Assembly (NCBI GenBank): GCA_025617745.1
Contig: CM046866.1
Coordinates: 15,817,725-15,881,724, forward strand
DNA length: 64,000 nt
From: Heliocidaris erythrogramma
Lineage: Eukaryota > Echinodermata > Echinoidea > Camarodonta > Echinometridae
Direction: 5' to 3'
The notes under the pieces are model-generated. The model did no database searches. It worked only from the letters and a program-made list of their open reading frames with translations, and was not told the DNA's origin. A program made the translations under genes and the position numbers. Below, in pieces: positions 35,029 through 48,445 of this stretch. Numbering within the stretch: position 1 is the stretch's first letter; every line of letters starts with the position of its first letter.

Positions 35029-35065
<37 letters not shown>
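34545..35065. repeat. (TG)n/(TA)n microsatellite cluster
   Basis: TG and TATG units flank an uninterrupted (TA)n run at 34570-34635. Further (TA)n runs lie at 34805-34870 and 35030-35065. Between them, CAACTGTCGACCTAATGTA is directly repeated near 34925 and 34943. ORFs here are artefacts. Confidence 0.9.
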
Positions 35066-35069
<4 letters not shown>

Positions 35070-35129
35070 CAATCTTCCCCCTCTCTCCCCTAAGCATACT
35101 CTTCTCCCTACTATTTTGTATATAATTGT

Positions 35130-35330
35130 GGAGGTGTCGTATAGTGCTTCATTCACTTGAATCTCAATCCAAAGGTTGAGGGTTCGAATCTCAGCCCGGC
35201 ACTAGTGTCTTTTGGCAAGACATTAATCCACGTTTGCCACTCTCCACCCAGGTATTAAATGGGTATCTACCTGCATGGCAGGATTCCTTGAAATGCACTG
35301 TGCGCTGAATACGGCCACCGGAGCTAATAA
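35130..35330 (+). repeat. tRNA-derived SINE
   Basis: A tRNA-like head (ATAGTGCTTCATTCAC, B box GGTTCGAATCTCAGCC), then a body with CCCAGGTATTAAATGGGTAT related to the body at 1148-1385. Confidence 0.65.
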
Positions 35331-35647
35331 AAGCCATAACGTGATATGCGCTCATCCAAGAATTTGTATGTCTGACTGTTTCGGGGTAAGAAGTTGTGGG
35401 TTATTTTCTGTCCCGCCCTCTTTATTCTTTATTCTGAAAACTATGTTAATTGTCATAACAAATTGAAATTGCGCGCAATAAACACTAATCATTGGTGCTT
35501 GCGCAGATTGTCTCTGTTAACTTTACGCGGGCACAGCCATCCTTGCGCAATCATTAACCAATGACTTATCCTGATTTTGATTTGTTATGACAATTAACAT
35601 CGTTTTTACTAACATAAAAGTTAACATAGTTTTGAGAATACCGCCCC

Positions 35648-35822
35648 TGGGGGTGTTTCATAAAGTTGTTCGTAAAGTTACGTATGACTTTACGAACGAC
35701 TGGAACATGTTCTTAGGTGCTATATTAATCAGATTCCCGATCATTTAGCACAAGAAATATATCACCAGTCGTGCGTAAAGTCATTCGTAACTTACGAACA
35801 GCTTTATGAAACACCACCCTGG
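35648..35822. mobile_element. Foldback MITE with GGGTGTTTCATAAAG arms
   Basis: CTGGGGGTGTTTCATAAAGT at the left pairs with GCTTTATGAAACACCACCCTGG at the right. Internally, GTTCGTAAAGTTACG pairs with CGTAACTTACGAAC and TGACTTTACGAACGACTGG with CCAGTCGTGCGTAAAGTCA. It is a near-complete hairpin. Confidence 0.8.
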
Positions 35823-36359
35823 TTTCTAAATTAATTTTTCTCCTCTACATGTACCACCATTTGCGCACATTTCCTGAGAGATGAGTTACTACGACAACAT
35901 GAAACACAGCTCCCATCCATCTTCCGAATGTGACTCGGTCAACAACACCGAAGTCATAAATCTTATAACTAAACATCTGTGTCTTCCATACGCTAAAAAG
36001 CCTATTAGGAATAGACAAATTATCAGGATATTGATGGATAGATTGCCATATAAAGCGTCTTGTTTATAGTTCATATTAAACGAGGTCACACACTTGCAGT
36101 CTGTCACATTAACGAGCAAGAAGAAAATGAAATATTTGTAAATTGAGATCACATGCTCGCTGCTATTTCGATCAACACAACAAGACACCCATAATTCATT
36201 TGATTTGTTAGCAAGGTAGTATTAACTACTGCTGATTTATTTTCCAAATGTTAAGGACAAATATATATGAACGTTTGAGATCATTATCCCACACAGATTG
36301 AAAATATAACATACAATATGGAAGATCGTGAATGCAACTATTGCACAAATGAACATTAA

Positions 36360-37110
36360 AACTAATACAATTGCATTGATGTGAACAGCATAATGGAAAG
36401 TTCTGCACTGGTGATCAAAAATATTGCACATATTATGACATCAATGGAAAATTAATAATATTTGTTAAAACTAATACTATTGCACTGATGATACCAACAT
36501 ATTAAATGGAAAGTTTTGCACTGATGATAACAATAATTACTGAAAAGGAATGCGCATATTACAATGATATCAATGAAAAAATAATAATATTAGCTATAAT
36601 TTAAATTGGTTAAAACTAATACAACATAAATGGAAAGTTTTGCACCGACTTTAACAATAATTACTGACTGAAGTATTGCACATATTACAATGATATCAAT
36701 GAAAAATAATAATGATAATATCAGTTAAAATTTCAATTAGTTAAAACTAATACAATTGCACTGATGATATCAACATAGATGGAAAGTTTTGCATGAGAAT
36801 AACAATGTTACTGAAAAGTTATATCAATGGAAAATAATAAAATACTTTTGGTTAAAATTGTAACAGTTAAAGGTATCAAAATACCAACATAAATGGAAAG
36901 TTTCACACTGACGAGAACAAATTACAGGAACAAAAATGCAAACATTATAATGACATCAACAGAAAATAATATTAGTTCAAATTTTCATTAGTTAAATCTA
37001 ATACAACTGCATGGATGATACCAACATAAATGGAAAGTTGATGATTGATGATAATATTAATGAAAAGTTTTGCACATATCGCAATGATATTAATAGAAAA
37101 TAATAATAAT
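36360..37110. repeat. Degenerate tandem repeat, unit about 110-150 bp
   Basis: About six copies of a unit with AAATGGAAAGTTTTGCAC, ATTACAATGATATCAATG and GTTAAAACTAATACAA, starting near 36390, 36502, 36628, 36778, 36892 and 37027. Scattered further pieces lie around 37560-37640. Confidence 0.75.
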
Positions 37111-37179
37111 ATTGTCTCACTTACCCAGGGTAGCCTCATTAATATCGACACTGTTCTTCCTGAGGGCCCTGCAATCATA

Positions 37180-37345
37180 TACAGTAAGACCTGTATATAA
37201 AGGCCGCTCAAGGAAGACAAGAAAAGCGGTCTTTATGAGCAGGTGGTCTTGATGTACAGGTTCCTTAAGTACATGTTCCAATGAGAAACAAATTTCAAGG
37301 AAAGAAATATTGTGGTCTTTATGGACAGGTGGTCTTTCTAAACAG
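37180..37345. repeat. Repeat with GGTGGTCTTTATxxACAGG units
   Basis: Contains ACCTGTATATAAAGGCCGCT, GCGGTCTTTATGAGCAGGTGG and GTGGTCTTTATGGACAGGTG. A related copy is at 49215-49410. Confidence 0.55.
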
Positions 37346-38169
37346 GTGGTCAGTAAAACAGGATTGGCTGTACTGTACTTATATTAACATTAAAATTTTC
37401 CCCTGCTCTGGTCAAGTGATGGAACAAACACTGGACTGCGATGGTCAACTTTTGTTACACATATACTTTACATGTTCCATAATACTCCTATCAATATGGC
37501 AGGCTGGGGTTTCGATCCACAGTAAATAAGAAGTTTTCCGCCGGTGATTACAATGTTAATCAAAAATTTTACACAGATTTAATCATGACATCACTGGAAA
37601 ATACTGCACTCATGGTATGAATGTTAATGGAAACTTTTGCACACAAGAATGGCAGGAAGTCCACATAACTAGCTGCTACATGCTACTCAATGCTACTCAA
37701 TTCATTACACATGTACAACCAACAAAAATTTAAATAACATTTTAAACTATAAAGAATTTCAAAAAATTGGCATATTCTGGTGGAAAAATCTTGTGTACCA
37801 AGTCAACAAAATTAACTATTCTCTTATCGCTACCTGAGCCAAAACCCTACACCCATTTCTTTCTTAACCCCATACCATTTACAAAATGCACTGTAACTGA
37901 CCCTCCTAGTTCTTGATGGAGATAAAACACTTAACCTGATGCCCATGGAAACCGGGTGGTGCCTGTATTAAGTCTATGGGAATACAAGAATTCAGCAGTC
38001 AACGGGTTAAAGTTACTTACCCAGAATAAGAATAAGAAAATTGCCATATGGCTAAAACAATGACTCAGCTTTTCCTTTTAATATTGCGAACATCAAAACT
38101 TTCCTTTCACTTTGAATGAGCATTCTTCCAGTAATTATTATTTATCTAAGGTGATATTGTATGAATCAT

Positions 38170-38410
38170 TGGCGGATCCAGGGGGGGCACTTCCAGCCTG
38201 TGCCCCCCACCCCCCTTGGAAGAAAAGTATGCATTTTTACCATAGAGGATCCCCCTTTTGCCGATTGTGCCCCCCTTTTAGAATGAAGACTTTTTTTTTT
38301 TTTTTTTTTTTTGCTTGTCAGAGAATTATGGAGAACTGGACCCCCACTGAGCGAATTTTGGGGGTCTGGCGAAAATTTTTTTTTGTCGACACCCCCGCCC
38401 CCACTGAGCG
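38170..38410. mobile_element. Fragment of GGCGGATCCAG foldback element
   Basis: Starts ATTGGCGGATCCAGGGGG, with poly-C and poly-T core segments. CCCCCACTGAGCGAATTTT/CCCCCACTGAGCGACTTTT is duplicated near 38342 and 38398. The opposite terminus is not clear. Confidence 0.5.
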
Positions 38411-39544
38411 ACTTTTCGGTATGAATACACAATTAGCAATGAAGCAAAAAATGGATATTTAAATAGCAAGAAAAATTGCATTATACTGTATGCTGAACGT
38501 GTGAAGGTAACAATGCTTATTTACTAAATAATATATTCAATTAACAGGGCCCCCATGAAGAATTGTATTTTGTTTACTGATGGGCCACCCTGTTAAATTA
38601 AAACTAAATGAAAAAAAATCAAATATTTTCCATACTGCAACATATATGGACTTCTAAGTTTGGAGTTTCACCCACTCATTGATTTTTGAGTAAATTGTAG
38701 TATTTATAATTAGTCCCTTTTCCTGATGTAAAAATGGATGCTCTTTTCACTGAACATGCTGTAATGGAAACAAACCCTGTCAGAAGTTATTCATGTTAAT
38801 ATCAAAACACCTGATTAACTTCACAGATAGATTGCTGTCCACACAGAATCCCTCTCTCTCCATATTACTTTTTTGTCATTAATAACAACATTCTTTATTG
38901 TAAATGCACAGCTAATTCATTTTATCTTTTGCAAAGTCAATGTGCTTGCTTCATACAAACATTTAACCTGTATTTTATATTTTGCACTTAAAAAAATGAG
39001 GAACAAAGTTGAAGAAATGGTGAAGTGTAGACTGACTGGGGCATCATATTCACACTCACTTCGCTTGAATTCAAAATTATCCACGATCTTCCATGTTGGG
39101 GATAGGACTTTTGCTCTGGGCTTCATTTCGTCAAAGATATAGGGTCAAGTTTAGGGTTGCAATTGGTTTTAACCCTTTCCATGCCACCAGATTTTTGAGC
39201 ATCTGCCAAAATGAACTTTCATGAGTTGAATATTAACGTTCAATGAGTTTTTTTCTTGAGCAAACTGGGCAAAGATTTATTGCATAGGAATAAACATTAT
39301 ATTGGAGGCACAAGTTTCTGTATGAGGAAGAATTTTCAAGCCATTCTGAGCCTAAACAAAATGTTCAACACTCACACTTTTGGGCGGGATTTGCCGCCCA
39401 CGGCGTGGTAGGGGTTAAGGTTAAGTTAGGTAAAGGTTAGAGTTAGGGATAGGGTAAGGGTTAGGTAAAGTGTTTGATCCACGGTCGAAGTTAGGAGAAC
39501 GGTTTAAGTGTAGGATATGCTCGTACAGGTCTCTGTTCCTCCAC

Positions 39545-39885
39545 CTCCCATAAAGTTTATGGAATTACGAACAAAGAGAAGCTGGGGTGACGGAGCATTA
39601 ACTGCTGCTGCACCCCGGCTCTGGAACTCTCTACCCCACTCAATTAGAATATCACCCTCTCAAAAACTGTTTCAAAAGACACTTGAAAACATATCTCATG
39701 TCAGAGTATTTTGGTTGATTTTTATAATTTCACAATGTTACCTATTCAATATTACTTTCTCTGTCCTATGTAATTTTCTTATCTTTCTTGTATAATTATT
39801 ATGTATGGTAATTTGTTAGGCGCCTTGAGAATCCCTTGGGATGGATATGTGCACATTATAAATGATGCTATTATTATTATTATAT
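39545..39885 (+). mobile_element. 3' end of a CR1/Jockey-type LINE
   Basis: The plus strand encodes KRSWGDGALTAAAPRLWNSL followed by PHSIRISPSQKLFQKTL. This matches the conserved C-terminal end of non-LTR retrotransposon RT ORFs (a FxxAAPxLWNxLP-xxIR pattern). It is followed by a 3' UTR with GGCGCCTTGAGAATCCC and an (ATT)n tail at 39870-39883, the usual CR1-like end. No upstream RT domain is present, so this is a 5'-truncated copy. Confidence 0.75.
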
Positions 39886-41118
39886 TGACCACAGATCAAT
39901 TGTCAATGAAGCATGTGTCGCACAACCAACAAGAGACAAGCTTATCAACTGGTTAGAAACGGTTTCATCTTCATAACATTTCAAACTGATATTATACAAA
40001 GTTATCTTTGGCTCAGTATCTAACAGAAAAAAAAACAGATGGAAGACATATGAAGGCAAAGTGAAATAAGCAAAGTGATAAATACAAAGGGAAAATCTAA
40101 AATGGATGATCTTTCCAATAAAGATAACAATAAGCCAAATATTGGCAATATTCACATAAAAATCTTACATTTACGGCAAATTCTAACAAGATGGACCTTG
40201 CTTCATTTCTCATTGGTAATTTCATCATGATACTACATGTACAAACATATGCATAATTATTTATGATAAATCTTGCTGGATCAAAACAGTATTCTGGAAA
40301 AACATAATAATTTACTTCTTTTGAATGATAAATTAACTATTCAAACTAAATTCAGACATTCACTTAAACAGATTAGCACCATCAATCAAATAAATATGTA
40401 TATTTTTCTTAAATAAAGAATAAACAAGCAGGAAATTTACTTATTCAGACTATTTACAACATTCTTGATAGTACTAGTTATGAGTCAATATTGCGCTGAA
40501 TACATACACCTTAAAGTACAGACGAGAGGTCCCAAGTTACTAGACATATTATGTACACACCCAAAAATAAATGAATTCTCATGTATCATGCTAACAAACA
40601 CCAAATCTCTCCACTTATTTCATTTCAGTATGATTTTACATATGTGAAAGGAATATACATGTTGCACAGATTACGGCTTTGTATCACATCTTAGTAATGT
40701 AAATTCTGCATTCCCAATTGTAAATTTAAAACTTAGTATCAAAGCTGGTGACGTATGTCTAGTTCAGCACCAAACAAAGGCACTAGTATAGGCCTACATT
40801 TTAAATGTAAATGTACATGTAGTAATAGATTTACATATTGCTATTGATCTTACAGTTCTTTCTTCTTTAGCAAATATGGAATGAGAAAATGTAAATTCTT
40901 AGCTCGATTGCATTGCTTGAATTACAATTACAAAATGTACATGGACAAAAAACTGGATATGATGAATGCAAAAGTGAAGATGGTCCACAGATAGTCACTG
41001 GTTTTCAAATGAACGACAACATCATCTCAGAGAAATGCATTAAAAATATTGTGCCTGTATGTAGTTTATACATGTATAAACGCAGAAAGATTTCACATGT
41101 ATCATAATTGGACCTTTT

Positions 41119-42025
41119 CTAGTTGGAAACGAAAGAGATCATTGTTTCTTCCTCCTTACTATCATCAAATCCATTCCTTGAGAGAGTGACATAGAGGGAG
41201 TGCTTGCTGGATGGGGATTTACTTCCTGAAGACTTACTGCCGAGTGATTTACTCCTCGGTCTCTTGCTCCCTCTACGGCCCGACTGGTGCCGAAGGAGTG
41301 GAAGTCCATCAAATCTTTCACTGTCAATGCAGCTGAACAGAGACCAGGAATGCTGCCTAGATTCTGAGTATATATTGTCCTCTGTGGCAGCTTTCTTCAA
41401 GAGTTTGGTGAAGGTTCCCCCTGAGGGTAACCTATGCAGGAAGTTGTGTTCTAAGGTAGCAGAGGTCCTAGAGCGCCCTCTATGAATAACCGGTGGAAGA
41501 TCCTCAACAGCCACTACGCAGGAGTCCTGGGATGTGGACGGGCTGCTGGCGTTGGACATGGACGTTGAGGGAGCACTTGAAGTTGAGCTAATCAGCGAGA
41601 TGCGGTTTCTCTCAAGCTCTGAGTCATGTCTTAGCCTGCGAGACCCACTCGGGGCCAGCTCGAAGCTGCAGCGAGAGAAGCTTCGTTTGTTGTTAGATCT
41701 GCGTTTGGATGCACGGAAAATGTGGCCAACGCTGGCTAGGTGGCCAGTGAGGAACTCGTCCTCGTGTACGCGGCTGAATTCACGTCCCATGTGCATTTCC
41801 GTGCTGCTGTTGCTCCTGGTGCTCTGCTTGGGGGCGGGATGCTTGGGACGAACAGGGGAGAGGGGTAGCCCGGTGCTGTGGATCTCCTCAGGAGGCATAC
41901 TGCCCAGAGGAACACCCAGGCACGGTGTGATCAGGTGTGGTCTTTGACAGAGGATATCCGTTACATCTTTGGCTGTGGGTCGATGCTGAGGTTGGATGGC
42001 CCAACATTGCATCATCAGTGCTCCT
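41119..42025 (-). CDS. VKR: VKR last coding exon: kinase C-lobe end and Ser-rich tail
   Basis: After acceptor TTTTACAG the exon opens with [20 protein letters not shown], the conserved kinase subdomain XI (CW-x6-RPT). About 260 residues of non-globular tail follow, rich in Ser, Pro and basic residues (for example [13 protein letters not shown]), ending MISFVSN and a stop at 41119-41121. Possible Tyr phosphosites such as SLYVTL are present. The opposite-strand ORFs here are shadows. Confidence 0.92.
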
Positions 42026-45000
42026 CTGTAAAACAATACAGTGAAAGTGCTTATTACTTAACTGAAAATGAATGGAATAGGACAAAGAAATAACATTAAG
42101 AAGTGAATGTGATTTATAAAGCAAATCAAAGGGAAGTGGATCACAGAGAGGCAAATTAAGATAAGTAGATCACCAAGAAACTGAAAGAACTAAGACTAAT
42201 AAAAGAAAAAAAGAAAAGTGGATCAGGGAAAAGTAAATGAAACACAAGTAGATCAAATAAAAACAGATTTAAGAAAGTAGATCAAATAAAAGCAAATGGA
42301 AGGAAAGTAGAATAAAGAGAAGCAAATAGAAACAAGCAAATGATAAAAAGCCCATACAGAAGAAGAGCACATGAAATAAAGACAAGTAAATCAGAAAGCT
42401 ATGGGTGAAGACAGGCAGATTACACAAAAAAGCAGAAACTAATTAATATTTTCAGTGATGTAAGTTATTTTATACACCTAACTTGCTATATTGCATCTAA
42501 TATTTTGGGGGAAAAAAAGTGTCTTCATTCTAGTAATTTGAAACAAATTCATTACTTGTGAAGATAGATATCGTAGTACACTGCTAACAATATGAACAAT
42601 GAAAGAAGGCACACTATTATAAAAAAATTGGTCTAACAATTGGTCACACGAGATGATCAAATACAAGAAGTTCAAAGAGGACTGGGCGCTGTGGCGTGCG
42701 CCTATAATCCAGCTACCAGTGGAAGTTATAAACTGATTCAGTGGACCCATGCGGTTCGAGACTGAATCACGTCTTTCGGATGGTGACGTTAAAGGTCGGT
42801 CCCAGACGTAAATAATCATATCTGATTGATACACGTCTGTAAAACCCAATTACACAAACACACACAGACGGATGACTAAATCTGAAGACTAAATACTCAC
42901 AAAGCTGGGCTACATCCCTCAGGAGGTTTCAAAGAGTTCCCGTTTCTGATGTAATCCAGGACCTCTGCATTGGATAGCTCTTGGTAAGGGAAGCTCCCAA
43001 AGGTCACGACCTCAAAGATGACCACACCCAGCGACCACACATCACTCATGGTGGTAAAGATGCCCTCCGTCAGAGACTCTGGAGCCATCCAGCGCACTGG
43101 GAGCTTGCCTGCAGAGAGAGGGCGACATTCATTTCAGAGGTGAGAACAAATTGAGTTATAAAACATGTACCATTCTTAAAATGATGCATGTTTTCTGTTA
43201 TATTCATTTTGAATTTGTCATTCTGTCATCCTTTTGATTTGGATTCATTTTTACATAAAACGTAAGAGGGAAAATTGCTTCCACATTCTTCGGGGTGAAG
43301 ATTTGAAATATTTTGTATGTGCTTACTAGGGTATGGAATCCCCCCCCCCCCCTTTTTGGTAAAAGACTGATCACCTGGAAGGTTTATACATCCCAATGAA
43401 AATGTCTAAAATATAGGTATTGTCAGGTTCACTACACATTGTATAAATGATTTCATCTTCAAAAATAATGAAATTGATAAACCAAAAGGGAAAATGTATC
43501 CATTCATAGAAAATAAGTACAAATACTGCAATATTGGATATGGTTAACCCTGACAAGTGACAATATGACTGTGTACAGAAGGAAGTATAGTGAAATTAAA
43601 TTCCAACCAGCACCGATACTTCTAAGATGAACAGTTACTTAAGTCATATCAGTACAAAAATTGAAGGGAAAAAATTATATAAAGGTTGGTTGAAGAAGGA
43701 AATATAATTTCACATGAAGCTGACCATATGAAAACAATTCTTGATATGCAAAGATAAGTAGCCAATGACTTACTTCTCTTGCCAAGCCTATAATAGTCGG
43801 AGTCATAGAGGGCTCTTGTCATACCAAAGTCTCCAATCTTCACTGTATAGGATGCATCAACCAAGCAGTTTCTGCAAGCAAGGTCCCTGCAAAAATGATA
43901 ATAAGTGTAACCAGAGATGAAAGGCATTATCATGAACAAAACTGGTGAAATCCTTCAATGGATAAGAACACTATTTCCTTTGATTATGATTTGTAATTGA
44001 TGATAATCATTATGGTGGTGGTTTATGTTGATTTCAATACCGCTGATGTTCCTTTCATCACCAATGACAAGAAACATTAAAATGTTCAAACTCAAATGTT
44101 GAATTGGAATGATCATTTTAAGTGACAGTGATGATGATGGTGATAGTAGTGATGATGACGATGATAGTAGTGATGATGATGATGACGATGATGATGACGA
44201 TGACGATGACGATGATGATGATGATGAGTCTTTCAAATGATGGTAACCATTGTAACAACATAGCCGAGGCATACAGTTAGTACCGCAGATGTGTACTTGT
44301 CTTACCCTGATCGTCATTGTCAATTCTCCCTTTCCTTAAAACCACTACCTCTCACTCTCCCCTACCATATAATCATTATTCTCCATCATAACCCATCACT
44401 CACCTGTGCACATAGTTGATGCTAGCAAGGTAACTGAGGCCTGAAGCTATGTCTAACACCATGGATGTCAGTTGATCTGGACTCATAACCTGCTCATTTC
44501 TCTCATAAACCCCTCCACCAACCAAGTGACGACGTCCCAGCAGGAAGGTCTTCAGGTCCCCTATAGGAGAAGGGAAAATTAAATTCTTTCTTATTTGGTT
44601 GCTACTGTAAGCAATGCATCCATTCAAGAACATGGATGCAAGAAGTACCGGTAGTCAAATAGACTACCTCATGACTTGATTTCATGTGATTTGATTTGTC
44701 AAGTATAATACATTTAAAACATATTAAGAAATGTACCAGAAGTACAAAGGAATGTAAACGTTGACAGGATAACCCATTAAAGTTACTAACTAGCAATTTA
44801 TGAGTTTCATGAGTATCCTGTCGCGGTATATACATGTATATTCCTTTCATAATTTTCACAGCAAGAGGAATATGGCTTAATACTTTCTCTCTACAATCAC
44901 AGCCACATAGAGCTTGTGATTTTGCTTAATTTGTAAGGAAAAAAGTTGGTCTAAAATTGATTTTCCATGTTCGTATCAGTCAAGAATGTTCATTTTCTGT

Positions 45001-48000
45001 ACCTATTGTTATCGTTTAAAGTTGACAATATAACCTGCAATTTCAAGTTAAAAAATATACTCTCTGTTTGTTTCTCCATACAATTACTAACTCTGCTAAA
45101 GATTGGTTCTTCCAATGGGCTGACAGCTGTATCATTTTCTAGACCCACTTTGAAGTCTACAAACTCTTCAGAAAGTAAATTAAACAATGGCATCGCTTCC
45201 AAAGTTACATACCATAAAGCATGAATTCCATGACTGCATACATAGGTTCCCCTCTGGTGCATACTCCAAGTAGGTTGACAATGTTTCTATGGTTAAACCT
45301 CTTCATCACCTCAGCTTCACTCAGAAAATCAAGCTGTAAAGAGAAGATGAATGTTAACAGTCTTTTCTCATGAATGATTCTTACAACACCTTGTTCCTAC
45401 TTGTGCCTTCTTATATACACGCACATTTGAATATCATGGTCAAATGGCATAACTTTCTTCAAAACAGTCCTTCTAAAAAAAGGTCTCTTCAACTTTCTTC
45501 CATCTTCAAACAATTTGCATTAGGTCTTATACAATACCACTTACTACATTGTATAATGGTCTCGTATCTGATGCACTTTCAGGGTCTAGTTCGACTTTTA
45601 AAAATATGATAATAATAGAGTTACAATTACATGTGAGTTTTCAAAGTATTCCCTGTTGAGGCTTTAAACTCGTTTCTTGCTAAGTTATTCATTTATGATA
45701 ACAGTAAGTTTAGTGATTTTTTCATAGGATTTGGATTTGATTAATAAATAGTTATAAATGGTGTAAAATCATATTCAGATTTCTACATCTCCCTTTCAGC
45801 AGGTCATCCCGTCTCACCTTCTCTTCCACCGATGCCCCAAGCTTCAGCGTCTTGACTGCCACCGCTGCCCACTTATTATCATCCAGCAGTGCCTCGCCAC
45901 CATACACTGTACCAAACGCTCCCTCGCCTAGCTTCCTGTTCAGGACCACATTCTCTCTCGGCATTTCCCATTCGTCTAGAGTGATGAGAGCGCCCTCGCC
46001 TAGCCCCATCAGGGTGAGCTGCTTAATGTGCTGCTCCGTACGCTTCACCTTCCTGTCGTATCTGCAACACAGAAGACAAATGAATAACAAAATTTATATT
46101 AGAGAAAATTTAATATGTTTGTAGATTTTGCAAGTAAACTCGAGTTCTAGTAATGGAACTGAATTAATTTTGAATTGTCTATCCTGTTGTAGATCGATTG
46201 TTTATATCAGATTAATGTAAACAAATAAACAAAAAACTCCTAAAAATCACTTTTCCTGAAACCATATGGTTTAGAGCTCAACACATGCTACGTACAATTT
46301 TCTCTATTAAATCTATTAGCCAGATATCATTCATCTGTTTTCTGGAAAATTCAGTGCAAGTTTTATGTGAATCTGAAATTCTATATTGTATCATTCCCGA
46401 ACTAAAAATTACTTATTAATAATAATTAATAATTTACAATATTTATATAGCGCTTATCACATAAAAATGTCTCTAAGCGCTTTAACACAATGCTTTGAAA
46501 ATCATCTTAGTTTTCAATGTTATTACACATTTCACTGGCTCTGTATTTTTTTTAAATTTAAAATCAATTATTGTTATTATTATGCTTATTACAATAAAAA
46601 AATCCATGATGAAGTTGCACATTCCACTCCGCAGCTGCCAATAAGAAAATTTGTTTCTTGAAAGTTACTTTGATATTTTATTCACAGATTTACTTGCACA
46701 GCAATGGTGAGGAAAAAAAAAAATGTAATAATGGGAATAGTTGTTGAAATTATTTTAAACACTTTGGAAAAGAACAAGAGTGAATGCTGAATTCACCTTC
46801 TTTTAATGAAGACAGCCAAGATGATGGTTGAGACGAGGATGACTAGAAGGAGGATGGTGTTCATGAGAGCGATGGCGGTACGGCAGTCTGATCCAAGGGC
46901 TTGCCTTAATCCCTCTACCATACAGGTGGGCCCTAATACATAAGGGAGATAATTAAGAGGTACTTTCAAATTATCAATCAGTTGAGATGTGATTCAACAT
47001 TTAAAAAAAGGATAAAACAACCACATAAAAAAACAAAGCAAATTATCTATGAGAAAACAGGTGGTCGTAACAGTATATTTAAACAATTACATGTGTAGGC
47101 AACATGCAAAGCTGATTCAAAGTTAGAAGAGAAATAAAATCATATACCTGGTATATGATACGGGGTATCAGCAACTTAGAAACCACAATTATCTTTAAAG
47201 AGCCAGATATAATCCTTGAAATCGAATGTTGCATGCATAAAAATCAAGAGGTTTGTGCAACTCCAAATATGTCTTTAAAAATGTTTATTTATCATGGAAA
47301 ATGATCAAACAAATATCAATGTTGAAAAAGCCAATTGTAAAATTTGTTAATAAAATATTGTTATGATTTTCCTTACAAGTTTCAATGTTGTTGAACCACT
47401 GATGCTTTCAACAAATCATCAACTAAGACAAAGGTACCTAAAACGCTCATTTAAATTTGTTATCAATCATTTTTGCTGAATTTCAAGAAAGATATAAATA
47501 AAAAAATATCATTTAAACAGGACTTCAAGCAAGCAATACTGTTATGGATCGTAAGTATTGATAAATAAAAGTTTTTCTCTTTCTGCCAGACATAGGGGGT
47601 GTTAGGGAGAAAGTTGTAATCAATTGCAAATTGTAAAGCAAATTAGAACAACCATTCCGAATGGTTCAGGGTCTGCCCATTCAAGAAGATGCGCTTGCAA
47701 CAATGATTTTGATTGGTCAGTACCGATCAGTTGCAACTTGCAATCAATCGCAACTTTCTTGCAACACCCCATAAGTTTCTTTGTTATTCACTAAACTGAC
47801 TGACCATTTGCTCCATCTGTTGGCTGGCTCCCTGAAGCCCACACAATGCCTGATGTATTGAGAGACAATGAACCCTGGTCCTTTGTAGCCATGTCCGGGA
47901 TATAGGATCCAATGATCTATTGCACAAGAAGAACAACAAAACAAAGGCATGGTCAGAGTATGGTCTAAACCAGAGCAAAGAAATATAACCTGTCTTGGGT

Positions 48001-48380
48001 TAATACATATATGTCTTTAAACTAACACTGCATGACTGTTTTTTTTTTCAATGAGGACATCGTTTTGCATTAATTAGTACCAAGAATGTTGATTATTTTA
48101 CACTGTTTTTATATTCAATTGAGTCTCAATGTTTGGTAATTGAGATCACAGAGAAAGTCATAACAGTACAAAAAATGAAAGAAAAAAATACGAAAGTGGG
48201 AGAAAGATAGAAGGATACTGGTATGAGATGGACAAAGACATAGGACAAGAGAGAAAGAGGAGAGAAAGAAAGAGAGAGAGAGAGAGAGTGGGGTCAAGAA
48301 AAGAAATAAAGAAATATGAGTGGAGAAAGATAATAAGTGAAGGATAAATATAGGGTGGAAATAGAAGAGGTACATATAGC

Positions 48381-48445
<65 letters not shown>

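Larger units (their letters stand above)
33994..41118. other. Intergenic region downstream of the kinase receptor, including its probable 3' UTR
   Basis: No exon supported. It contains (TA)n tracts (34560-35065), a SINE (35130-35330), a foldback MITE (35648-35822), a degenerate tandem repeat (36360-37110), a GGTGGTC-type repeat (37180-37345), a poly-C/poly-T foldback fragment (38170-38410) and a LINE 3' end (39545-39885). The stretch just below 41119 is expected to carry the receptor's 3' UTR. Candidate polyadenylation signals on the minus strand are too common in this A/T-rich DNA to choose one. Confidence 0.5.

Noticed and set aside
41204-41947. Two long plus-strand ORFs opposite the VKR tail
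   Set aside because: Shadow frames of a well-supported minus-strand exon; no recognisable domain.
47744-47978. Two minus-strand ORFs longer than the true flytrap exon
   Set aside because: Only the third frame gives IGSY and SGIVWASG with correct splice sites and phases.
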